A DNA stretch of 64,000 bases from an uncultured Prevotellaceae bacterium (lineage in GTDB: Bacteria; Bacteroidota; Bacteroidia; Bacteroidales; Bacteroidaceae), in assembly GCA_902776475.1 (NCBI GenBank), contig CACYQD010000017.1, positions 46,702 to 110,701 of the forward strand, given 5' to 3'. The stretch's first letter is position 1; each line of letters starts with the position of its first letter. Of this stretch, positions 45,235 to 52,812 are shown one piece after another. The position numbers were made by a program, and so were the translations under genes. Under the pieces are notes generated by a model. It did not search any database. It worked only from the letters and a program-made list of their open reading frames with translations, and had not been told where the DNA came from.

Positions 45235-45738
45235 GTGAAACTGACGTTCAGCAAGGTGAGCAGCCTCACGGCGGGCATGCCGTATATCGTGAGATGGGAT
45301 GCCGACACGGAAAACCCCACCATCAACGACCCCATCTTCTACAGCGTCACCCTCAGCGATGAGACGAAAAACTTCACCTCCGAAGACAGCCATGTGAAGT
45401 TCAATGGCTACTACGACGCGTTCGTCGTGAAGCCCGACGCCAATCCTGCCATATACTACCTCACCGCCGGCAACATGCTGAAGCACACCGCCACCGAACG
45501 CAAGCTGAAGGCCTGCCGTGCCTACTTCATATTCACGACGGACGCTGGCGCCGGCACCAACGACTTCACCTTCGACATCGACTTCGGTGACGGCATCACG
45601 GGAATCGGTGAACCCCCAGCCCTCAAATCTCAAACCTCAACTCCATTCTGGTACACGCTCGACGGCAGGAGACTCAGCGGCGAGCCCACACGGAAGGGCA
45701 TCTATCTCAACAATGGCCGCAAGGTGGTCATTAAGTAA
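45235..45738 (+). pseudogene. C-terminal remnant of a surface protein
   Basis: The frame runs through the junction near 45215 without a normal start; the first usable codon is a GTG at 45235. About 167 residues remain (GMPYIVRWDADTENPTIND, AYFIFTTDAGAGTNDFTF) and end in GIYLNNGRKVVIK, the C-terminal form found on Prevotella surface proteins such as BspA-type and protease families. The N-terminal part, including any signal peptide, is lost. Confidence 0.65.
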
Positions 45739-45752
45739 AACTGTAGGAGGAC

Positions 45753-45968
45753 ATGACTATGAAAACAAAGAAGACATACACCATTCCTGAGACCGAATTC
45801 GTGATGCTGAACACCCACGGCAGGGTGATGCAGGACACCCTGCAAAACACCTTCAGCGGGGGCGACTACACGCGCACGGGAATCATCATCGGCAAGGAGG
45901 CCGACGATAGCGACGGAGACAACCGCTCCAACCAATGGACCAACCATTTATGGGACGACCTGGAATAG
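45753..45968 (+). CDS. Small conserved Prevotella protein
   Basis: 71 residues, MTMKTKKTYTIPETEFVML onward, acidic at the end (WTNHLWDDLE). Small proteins with this start and an acidic tail commonly follow surface-protein genes in Prevotella; function unknown. It is 14 bp after the remnant and is probably left over from that locus. Start could also be the second Met. Confidence 0.65.
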   Translation: MTMKTKKTYTIPETEFVMLNTHGRVMQDTLQNTFSGGDYTRTGIIIGKEADDSDGDNRSNQWTNHLWDDLE

Positions 45969-46032
45969 CGAAGAGAGGTCCAACTTCACGACGACCTGGT
46001 TCTCAGGCTTTGACGACCAACATCACTGCCAC

Positions 46033-46080
46033 AAAGTGCAGCCCGGGAAGCGCCATGCTCCCCGGGCTGCACTTTGTTAT
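46033..46080 (+). terminator. Long hairpin terminator
   Basis: AAAGTGCAGCCCGGG pairs perfectly with CCCGGGCTGCACTTT around a 15-nt loop, followed by GTTATG. T-run is short. Confidence 0.7.
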
Positions 46081-46176
46081 GACTGTTGTAAACGATATGA
46101 CCCAATTTCTAAAAGCCATACCAACAACGGGATTTTTTATCCTCTCATATCACGGGTGGCCGGGATCGGACACTTT

Positions 46177-46572
46177 TTAGTTGTCGTATCCTTTCAGGCT
46201 CTCAACAACCTGAATATCTGCTGGCAGCCACTTCACGCTATCCAACTCATCCATCAACAGCCACTTCGCAGCCTCATGTTCATTCAGATGCAACGCCTCG
46301 CCAGCCAAAGAGCAGAGGTAACAGTGCATGGTCAGATGAAACTTAGGATAATCATGCTCCACCGTACAAAGAAACTCATCCACGCTAATCTCCGCCGATA
46401 GCTCTTCGAGGATCTCCCGCTTCAACGCTTCCTCTGGTGTTTCTCCTTCCTCTATCTTTCCTCCAGGGAACTCCCACCAATCCTTCCACTCGCCATATCC
46501 CCGCTGGGTGGCAAAGATCTTATTCTCTTTTCGGATGATGGCTGCGACGACTTCTATTGTTTTCATATTCAT
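46177..46572 (-). CDS. NUDIX (deoxy)nucleoside triphosphate pyrophosphohydrolase (MutT-like)
   Basis: 131 residues from MNMKTIEVVAAIIRKENKIF. The NUDIX box is complete: GGKIEEGETPEEALKREILE followed by EL. WEFPGGK and the N-terminal AAIIR place it with MutT/8-oxo-dGTPase-like enzymes. Its ATG overlaps the stop of the helicase gene (TAATG), so translation is probably coupled. The G+C content is low compared with the chromosomal genes on either side. Confidence 0.88.
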   Translation of the reverse strand: MNMKTIEVVAAIIRKENKIFATQRGYGEWKDWWEFPGGKIEEGETPEEALKREILEELSAEISVDEFLCTVEHDYPKFHLTMHCYLCSLAGEALHLNEHEAAKWLLMDELDSVKWLPADIQVVESLKGYDN

Positions 46573-49500
46573 TATGCAATAGCCATCTTTTGTGCTTTCT
46601 CCAAAATAAAGCCTGGTATATGGTGCTGCATAGCCCAAGTGATAGTCATTGGCTTGTCGCCATGAGATTTGACGTAATCTACCAACCCTAAGCAATAATA
46701 AGGAGAGGTAAAATTATAGGCATCCACCTTATGTTCTCTTACAAACAACAAGAACTTACGTCCGTTCTTCTTCTGTTCTACATAGCGGCGGCCTGCATTC
46801 TGATGACTGGCACTATTTTGCGACTGCCAGTTAAACAGGGCTTCATTAATGGCATAATCTTCGTATTGAGTACTTGGCGAAAATTCCTTATCACTCTTGT
46901 TTAGTGTAACCCAAAGCAATTCCGTATTGATCTCGTCTATACTCAAACAACCGCCCTGAGGTATGGCACCTGAATTTTCTGCCGTTCGTTTATTAAAGAT
47001 GACGAGTTGCTGCTCACGAGTATAACAACCAAAAAGTTCAAGCACATTGTCTTTTCCAAGTTCTGGAATAGATTTGGTAGAAATCAACAGGTGATCAGAC
47101 AGATACTGTACAATTTGGCGCAATTCTTCTACAAACAATGGATAAGCACCAAACTTCTTCAATCCTTCATCAACGGAAGTAAACCCAAATTTGTCTATAG
47201 ACTTAGCGAAAAGATCGTAGTAGAACATCAGTGCGAAAGTGTTATTCCTCTCATCATGCTCGTATTCGAAGTTGTTATCTATGAGCTTTGTGATAAAACT
47301 TAGATAACTGATAGAGTTGACATGAATGAGTCGTTTCATATTATTTTCAAATAATCTTGTAAACTCGTCTAATGGATAACTTAACATGCCGGCTTCTCTC
47401 AAAAGTGCATTCCAGCATCTTGTTTTGTAGATGATGCGAATATCCAAATCGAACTGAACCAAGAAGTTAGGCAAGGTCAGAGGCTTTTCATTATTCACAC
47501 TAAACTGTCTCACTTCCTGAACGAGACGCCGCAGATTAAATACGGCCGTCCGGATATTGTTCATTATATATTCACGTGCTAGTTTATCCATTGCAATAGT
47601 ACAACCACGTGGCAACATCGTAAAACTCTCTGCCACGGCACCTTTGAGAGTTCTTGTCGTGACATTCTTAGATTTAGGAATTAATGCCCTAAATCGGCTT
47701 TCATAACTATAGTTTACATGTGCTTGAGCCACAAAATCGAGCACAGTCAGGCATTCCTTGTCCGGTGCTAGTCGTAAACCACGACCTAACTGCTGAAGAA
47801 ATATCGTAAGACTTTTAGTAGGACGAAGAAATAGCACCGTATCTATTTCTGGGATGTCAACACCTTCATTATAAATATCAACAACGCAGAGGTAATTGAC
47901 TTTTCTCGCTCTAAATTGGCTCACGATCTCTTCACGACGTTCCAAACTATCTTCACCAGAAAGCATTGCTGCTCTATAGCCTGCCGAACATAATCCAGCA
48001 GCCACATCGCGAGCATGATCAAGCCTTGCACAGAAACACAATGCACGGCAATTGCGCTCGTCAGACAAATAGCGAGGCAGTGACTCTGTGATGAGTCTTA
48101 GCCTGTCTGAAGTATTCAATTTCCTTACCAGTTCATTTTCATCATAGCCGCCCTGCGCCCAGGTAACATGACTTAGGTCTGTGGTTCTATCACCTACGCA
48201 AAAATATTGGAATGGTGAGAGTAGCATGTTATCAATGGCTTCAGGTAGGCGCAACTCAGCTGCTATGCGCTGATTGAAATTTGAAAGATTAACACCATCT
48301 GCTCGTTCAGGGGTAGCCGTCAGGCCTATCAATATTTTAGGTTTGAACAAATCAAATACTTTCTGATAGCTCACGGCTTCACTATGATGGGCCTCGTCTA
48401 CAACGACATAATCATAGTAATCTTCACCACAATTGCGGAACGTTTCCAAATTAGTATTAAACGACTGAATTGATATGAATAAATGTCCCAGATCTCCATA
48501 CGAAGAAGGCCTGTGGTCACCTACCCATAACTCACCGAAGTCATTCATACTTAATACAGAACAAAATGTATTGATAGATTGTTCCAATATCTCCTTGCGA
48601 TGTGCCACAAAGAGAAGTCTGTGACGTTCATTAGCATCATAGAAACGCTTGTAGTCAAAGGCTGCTATCACAGTCTTACCAGTTCCTGTTGCTGCTACTA
48701 TCAAGTTTTTATAACTCTGATGAATCTCGCGCTCAACCGTCAGTCTGTCAAGAATGGCCTTTTGATGAGGTAGTATATGATACTTATATAGCACACGCCC
48801 AACACTCCTCTTGACTTCATTCCGCTCTGCGATAGCAGCAACGAAACGCTCGTAATCATAATCCTCAAAATTGTCACTATTCCAGTATGTATCAAAAGTA
48901 GCGAGAGCTTTTTGTATGATGTGAGGATTCTCCTGATTGGTAATGCGCATGTTCCACTCCAAACCCTTTGTCAGAGCAGATCGTGAAATATTAGAAGAAC
49001 CTATGTAGGCCGTGTTCATACCACTTTCTCTAACGAAAATATAGGACTTTGCATGCAAACGATCTAAGTCGCAGTTATATGACACTTTTATCTCTACCTT
49101 ATTAGGAGCTAATTGCTTCAAAAAGTCCACAGCCTTGGGTTCGCTAGCACCCATGTAAGTAGTGGTGATGAGTCTCAACTGGGCATTAGGTCTAGCAAGA
49201 AATTCACGCAGTGCATTTTCGAAGATTCTGACGCCTGAAAATCTTATAAATGCCACTATCCAATAAATCTCATCAGCTGTTTGAATATCTCGTTCAATCT
49301 CGCTGTCAAGAGATAGGTCTGTGTTGCTACCAGTAAAAAGATTGGAGACAGTATAGCCTGAAAGAGGGCGCATCGAAACTCGCCGTTTAGCCTGTTCTTT
49401 AGTAAGGCCAGCCATATCCACGATGCCACTCAACAATAACTCTTGGTTGGTCAGTAGAGTGTCATCAATATTGCACTGCCATTTCTTATCGATATAATTC

Positions 49501-49721
49501 AGTATATCATTAACAAACTTGAACCTGCAATCAAGAGATTCAAACAACGAGTCATCCGAAAGCAAGCCATTGATAATCTTTGCCACGTAATTTGTCAGCA
49601 ATTTGGGCGCCTCGCTTGAGTCTATGCTATCTGTAAAAACATACTTGTCAGACAAAGCCTCCAACTTTTTCTTCAATGCCTCATATATGAGCGATTCATA
49701 TATACCCGAATTTAAATTCAT
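46572..49721 (-). CDS. PLD-nuclease / SF2 helicase / DUF3427 protein
   Basis: 1049 residues, three parts. Residues about 150-270: a phospholipase-D-type nuclease domain with the HKD-like motif LHAKSYIFVRE followed by YIGSSNISRSAL. Residues about 320-690: SF2 helicase with Walker A VAATGTGKTVIAA, DEAH box VVDEAHHSE, GLTATPERADG and QQLGRGLRLAPDK. The last third corresponds to DUF3427 (TWAMQHHIPGFI near the end; SHQNAGRRYVEQKKNGRKFL). Proteins of this build are seen in DNA-repair and phage-defence settings. It overlaps the NUDIX gene by one base. A TAAATTTG promoter element lies near 49865. Confidence 0.9.
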   Translation of the reverse strand: MNLNSGIYESLIYEALKKKLEALSDKYVFTDSIDSSEAPKLLTNYVAKIINGLLSDDSLFESLDCRFKFVNDILNYIDKKWQCNIDDTLLTNQELLLSGIVDMAGLTKEQAKRRVSMRPLSGYTVSNLFTGSNTDLSLDSEIERDIQTADEIYWIVAFIRFSGVRIFENALREFLARPNAQLRLITTTYMGASEPKAVDFLKQLAPNKVEIKVSYNCDLDRLHAKSYIFVRESGMNTAYIGSSNISRSALTKGLEWNMRITNQENPHIIQKALATFDTYWNSDNFEDYDYERFVAAIAERNEVKRSVGRVLYKYHILPHQKAILDRLTVEREIHQSYKNLIVAATGTGKTVIAAFDYKRFYDANERHRLLFVAHRKEILEQSINTFCSVLSMNDFGELWVGDHRPSSYGDLGHLFISIQSFNTNLETFRNCGEDYYDYVVVDEAHHSEAVSYQKVFDLFKPKILIGLTATPERADGVNLSNFNQRIAAELRLPEAIDNMLLSPFQYFCVGDRTTDLSHVTWAQGGYDENELVRKLNTSDRLRLITESLPRYLSDERNCRALCFCARLDHARDVAAGLCSAGYRAAMLSGEDSLERREEIVSQFRARKVNYLCVVDIYNEGVDIPEIDTVLFLRPTKSLTIFLQQLGRGLRLAPDKECLTVLDFVAQAHVNYSYESRFRALIPKSKNVTTRTLKGAVAESFTMLPRGCTIAMDKLAREYIMNNIRTAVFNLRRLVQEVRQFSVNNEKPLTLPNFLVQFDLDIRIIYKTRCWNALLREAGMLSYPLDEFTRLFENNMKRLIHVNSISYLSFITKLIDNNFEYEHDERNNTFALMFYYDLFAKSIDKFGFTSVDEGLKKFGAYPLFVEELRQIVQYLSDHLLISTKSIPELGKDNVLELFGCYTREQQLVIFNKRTAENSGAIPQGGCLSIDEINTELLWVTLNKSDKEFSPSTQYEDYAINEALFNWQSQNSASHQNAGRRYVEQKKNGRKFLLFVREHKVDAYNFTSPYYCLGLVDYVKSHGDKPMTITWAMQHHIPGFILEKAQKMAIA

Positions 49722-50188
49722 CGATAATATCTATTTGATAGTTAAGAATGAAGGATTTTACACACTCTGTTGAATAACTATTTAATAACAAGTTCAAAAA
49801 ATGTCAAAAATCTAATTGAGATCCCCAAGGACTAGCTAAGAAGAGCTATTTCATTATTTATGGTACAAATTTAGCGAAATAATTTCATTTTATCTACATC
49901 CAGCAATCATAATTTACAAAAAGAATCGGCCGCTTGATAGTGGTATGAGTATGGCAAAGAGCATCTTTCTACAAAATAATGTAGAAATTTGGAATTAAAA
50001 CACTATTTTTCTAAGTTATTCGAAGTCGTGAACAAAATGATTGATTATGAGTAAGGTAATAGGGCGAACAAGAATATTCATGAGGAATTCAAGCTGACAA
50101 CTTGCAGACTGCCGAAATTATTAAAAAACGCTTCTGTAAGATAAAACTGAGAAACACTAAATTTACAAGCCACGCGTTATATCAACTC
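49722..50188. other. A+T-rich intergenic stretch
   Basis: 467 bp without a credible frame on either strand. The only visible element is the candidate minus-strand promoter TAAATTTG near 49865 for the helicase gene, which would give a leader of about 130 nt. Confidence 0.6.
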
Positions 50189-50425
50189 TTACGCATATCT
50201 TAGCCATTGACAGCCTGCATAATCTTCAAGAAACTCCAATTCCGTAAACCAGTCATAATTATCATCTCTTGTATGACCTATCATTTTCCTTTTCGAGTCA
50301 TAAACAACCCAATGTGTTGATGATAAGAAGCCATTGCAAAGCCACAGGTTGTACTCATGTTCATTGTTGGCCTCATTCTTTAAATTCTCGAGCATCTCTT
50401 CTGTCGTAATCCATTTCTTTTCCAT
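50189..50425 (-). CDS. Small protein of unknown function
   Basis: 78 residues, MEKKWITTEEMLENLKNEA onward, rich in acidic and aromatic residues, ending LEDYAGCQWLRYA. No family recognised; no signal peptide. TACCTTTG on the minus strand near 50447 puts a transcript start just before this ATG and excludes the earlier TTG. The orphan promoter at 50.6 kb points the same way but is farther off. Confidence 0.6.
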   Translation of the reverse strand: MEKKWITTEEMLENLKNEANNEHEYNLWLCNGFLSSTHWVVYDSKRKMIGHTRDDNYDWFTELEFLEDYAGCQWLRYA

Positions 50426-50550
50426 AACTTTTTTCGGCAAAGGTAGGAGATCTGGACAAAACGGAGTAATTATTTAGATCACGTTAGATCAAGTCAATAA
50501 TATTTAAGAAACATTAGATCGAAAGCTTTAGACTTGGAATAAATGTATAA

Positions 50551-50727
50551 TGATAAATGTTAATAGAATGTTATTTTAGTGACAGGAGCCCTGTCTTTGT
50601 TGTTTCTATTGCAAAGATAATGACGTATATTCGACGCAGAATGATTTTTTGAGTTTTTCCCACAACGAGCATGCGCCTGGCCAGTCTATTTGCGACAGCT
50701 ATGGAAAAAAGGCCTCAAAACTGTCGC
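50551..50727 (-). promoter_or_regulatory. Orphan third copy (B) of the TGTCGC operator-promoter-leader
   Basis: Minus strand: GCGACA (50727-50722), TGTCGC (50697-50692), a changed third site (50678-50673 reads AGGCGC), TATCTTTG (50619-50612) and the leader stem GACAGG-GCT-CCTGTC (50595-50581). Spacers are 24, 13 and 53 bp as in copy A. No 53- or 33-residue frame follows. Confidence 0.7.
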
Positions 50728-50782
50728 AAAAGGCCAAAAAAGCCACCATGGAATCTTAACAAACCCGGTAAAATCTTAAAGA

Positions 50783-51310
50783 ATGCCGGAATATTTTGAG
50801 ACTCAGAAAGACCGGATTACCTTTGCGGAAAAAATGGAATACAGATTTAAACAAGTCGAAGCTGCAGACATGTGTCAGCGTATTATTTCAGTAATTGCAG
50901 GAAAGTATATTGAACTGGTTTTGGAAAATCATGGAAGACTGGAACTTTCAATTATACAACCTCATACGGAAGACTCTGGAAAGAAAATTGTAATAGAGGT
51001 ATCAAAGAATGCCGATGCGACCATCAAAGCCATGCCTCTTTCTTCTATAAAACACGGAGATGGTGATGTATGGGCTTTTATTGAAAAATTCCTGCCTGAT
51101 TATTACCATCGTGATGACGTTCTTCACTACGACATCTATTCACGCTATATAGACAATGAGGATTTAGCTGAGGGAGATGCGGAATGGATATATGCAGATT
51201 TCGGCTCTGACAAAGATAAAGTAAAGGAAACCATCGACCAAATGGAAAAGGAATTTGCATATGAAGCGTTAGCAAGTTGGTTAGAAACACACGGGCCAGA
51301 AAGTTGGTGA
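50783..51310 (+). CDS. Hypothetical protein
   Basis: 175 residues starting MPEYFETQKDRITFAEKMEY, soluble, without signal peptide or membrane helix. Acidic C-terminal third (YIDNEDLAEGDAEWIYADFG). I recognise no family. It stands alone between the orphan operator B and the lipocalin-like gene, in the A+T-rich region. Confidence 0.6.
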   Translation: MPEYFETQKDRITFAEKMEYRFKQVEAADMCQRIISVIAGKYIELVLENHGRLELSIIQPHTEDSGKKIVIEVSKNADATIKAMPLSSIKHGDGDVWAFIEKFLPDYYHRDDVLHYDIYSRYIDNEDLAEGDAEWIYADFGSDKDKVKETIDQMEKEFAYEALASWLETHGPESW

Positions 51311-51498
51311 CTCTATACCGGCAGATTTCAGATAGCATTCGTAAAATATCAAGATGAAATATAAATCCCTAAATCCCCAGCATCCCCATTATAGCCGCTA
51401 CCGAGATCGAATGCCCCCATACTGGTCATTTTCCCTCTCAACATTATTATTCTTCGACTACTCAAAAAACTGAACCATCACCACGGATATGGCCAAAA

Positions 51499-51540
51499 AA
51501 AAATAGGGCCTCAAAAGTATTGCTTCACTTCTGAGGTCCT
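51499..51540 (-). terminator. Terminator copy after the 51561 gene
   Basis: On the minus strand AGGACCTCAGAAGTGA pairs with TTTTGAGGCCCT and is followed by a T-run. It is the same hairpin as at the peptide operons, with one base change in the stem. Confidence 0.8.
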
Positions 51541-51560
51541 TAACTTGTTGGCTTATTGGC

Positions 51561-52070
51561 TTATTTCACTTTGTTCAAGATGATGGTGTCATCGTTCTCG
51601 CTGAGGACCATCCGTGTGGAGGTGAGTTCTTTGATAACGAAGCCTCCGTCCACGGGGAGTTCCTTCAGAATCTCGTCCTTTTGATCTTTCACCGCTATGT
51701 TCACCATGTTGCGGATCGTCTTTTCCAGATCGGGGTGCTCTTTAATCGCGTCGGCAGTCTCACCCTTGAACTGCAATTTCTTGATGTCGAATTTTGTGTT
51801 TGGCGTGTCAATGTTGAGGAAGAGCTTGCTGTCCTCGATGGTATAGGTGCCCGGGACAGTGATGTCGAAACTCAGGTCGGTTTCTTCATCCGACATTGAG
51901 ACGGAGACACCAACCTCAATGTCCTTTTTGTTGATGAAGTTGAACACGAAAACTATCGTTCCGTCTTGGTCGGTCTCAGGGGTACTTTCCCATTTTCCGA
52001 TGTGGGTTTGTGCTGTTGCGCTGAGGGCGAAGATGGCCATCAGGCAGATTGTCCATAGTTTCTTTGTCAT
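51561..52070 (-). CDS. Exported lipocalin-like protein
   Basis: 169 residues with signal peptide (LWTICLMAIFALSATAQ). The mature protein begins THIGKWESTPETDQDGTIVF, typical of small Bacteroidales lipocalin/DUF4923-like periplasmic beta-barrel proteins, and alternates beta-strand segments. Ligand unknown. A copy of the peptide-operon terminator follows. The assignment to lipocalin-like is tentative. Confidence 0.65.
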   Translation of the reverse strand: MTKKLWTICLMAIFALSATAQTHIGKWESTPETDQDGTIVFVFNFINKKDIEVGVSVSMSDEETDLSFDITVPGTYTIEDSKLFLNIDTPNTKFDIKKLQFKGETADAIKEHPDLEKTIRNMVNIAVKDQKDEILKELPVDGGFVIKELTSTRMVLSENDDTIILNKVK

Positions 52071-52182
52071 ATCTCTGTTTTGTTAGGAGTAAATAAAATG
52101 CAGCTGCAAATGTAAGCAAAAGTTTTCTTATCTCAAAGGCGGCTGCCGTTTTTCTACCGATGCTTAGTCCTTTTAAGCAGGA

Positions 52183-52228
52183 CAAAAAAAACAGGACCTC
52201 AAAAGCATTGCATCACTTCTGAGGTCCT
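52183..52228 (-). terminator. Terminator of peptide operon copy C
   Basis: Minus-strand AGGACCTCAGAAGTGATG / TTTTGAGGTCCT hairpin followed by TTTTTTTT, as in copy A. Confidence 0.85.
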
Positions 52229-52329
52229 CAACTGGTTGGTTTGGCGTCATCGCCATAGATTGGTCTCTTCATGTTCCCATATCGTTTCCAAGGCTCATGG
52301 GGTAAAAGCCGGCGATCAGGGCGTGTCAT
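52228..52329 (-). CDS. Candidate 33-residue basic peptide, copy C
   Basis: MTRPDRRLLPHEPWKRYGNM, ending IYGDDAKPTS. Starts 4 nt after the 53-residue frame, as in copy A. Coding status is uncertain because most differences from copy A change the amino acid. Confidence 0.45.
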   Translation of the reverse strand: MTRPDRRLLPHEPWKRYGNMKRPIYGDDAKPTS

Positions 52330-52333
52330 CTTA

Positions 52334-52495
52334 TTACTTCTGGCTTTCAACATAGTGGGGGTATGCCGGACTGATCACGATAAGGAATTTCACTGTGGCC
52401 TTGAGGAACTTCTTTACTGTAGTCTTCAAACTGGTTGCCATCTCTGTGCTCTCGAAAAGAGCAGCTGTCGTCGGGGTTAATTGCGTCGTCTTCAT
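52334..52495 (-). CDS. 53-residue small protein, copy C
   Basis: Identical to copy A except for His instead of Gln in ISPAYPHYVESQK. The four codon differences include three silent ones. An in-frame extension to 52624 exists upstream, but it crosses the promoter and leader hairpin, so the inner ATG is the real start. Function unknown; possibly a membrane peptide. Confidence 0.75.
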   Translation of the reverse strand: MKTTQLTPTTAALFESTEMATSLKTTVKKFLKATVKFLIVISPAYPHYVESQK

Positions 52496-52536
52496 AATCG
52501 TATGTTTTTTAATTGTTAATGAATTCTTTTTTGAGT

Positions 52537-52682
52537 GACAGGTGGCCTGTCGTTCTTGTTTCTGATGCAAAGATAATGACGAATGCACAGCGCACAATAG
52601 TATTTTGTGTTTTTCGCACAACAAGCATGCGACAGCCCTGCCTATATGCGACAGATGCAGGAAAAGGGCTCAAAACTGTCGC
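52537..52682 (-). promoter_or_regulatory. Operator, promoter and leader hairpin of peptide operon C
   Basis: Minus strand: GCGACA (52682-52677), TGTCGC (52653-52648), TGTCGC (52634-52629), TATCTTTG (52575-52568), leader stem GACAGG-CCA-CCTGTC (52551-52537). Spacers are 23, 13 and 53 bp. The stem is identical to copy A while the loop is changed. Confidence 0.75.
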
Positions 52683-52812
52683 AAAAGGCCTCGAAAAGGC
52701 TGCTTCAAGTGCTGCTTTTGCCCTTGCAGGACAAAAAAAACGGGTCTGCCAAGTGGCAAACCCGCTTTGATGGTTGTGTCAATTTCTGGTGGGAAACGCC
52801 CGAACAGGGGTA

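Noticed and set aside
50189-51310. Toxin-antitoxin pair formed by the two hypothetical genes
   Set aside because: They are divergent with operator B between them and neither resembles a known toxin or antitoxin.
52496-52624. 43-codon N-terminal extension of the 53-residue peptide, copy C
   Set aside because: It crosses the promoter and the leader hairpin and is absent in copy A.
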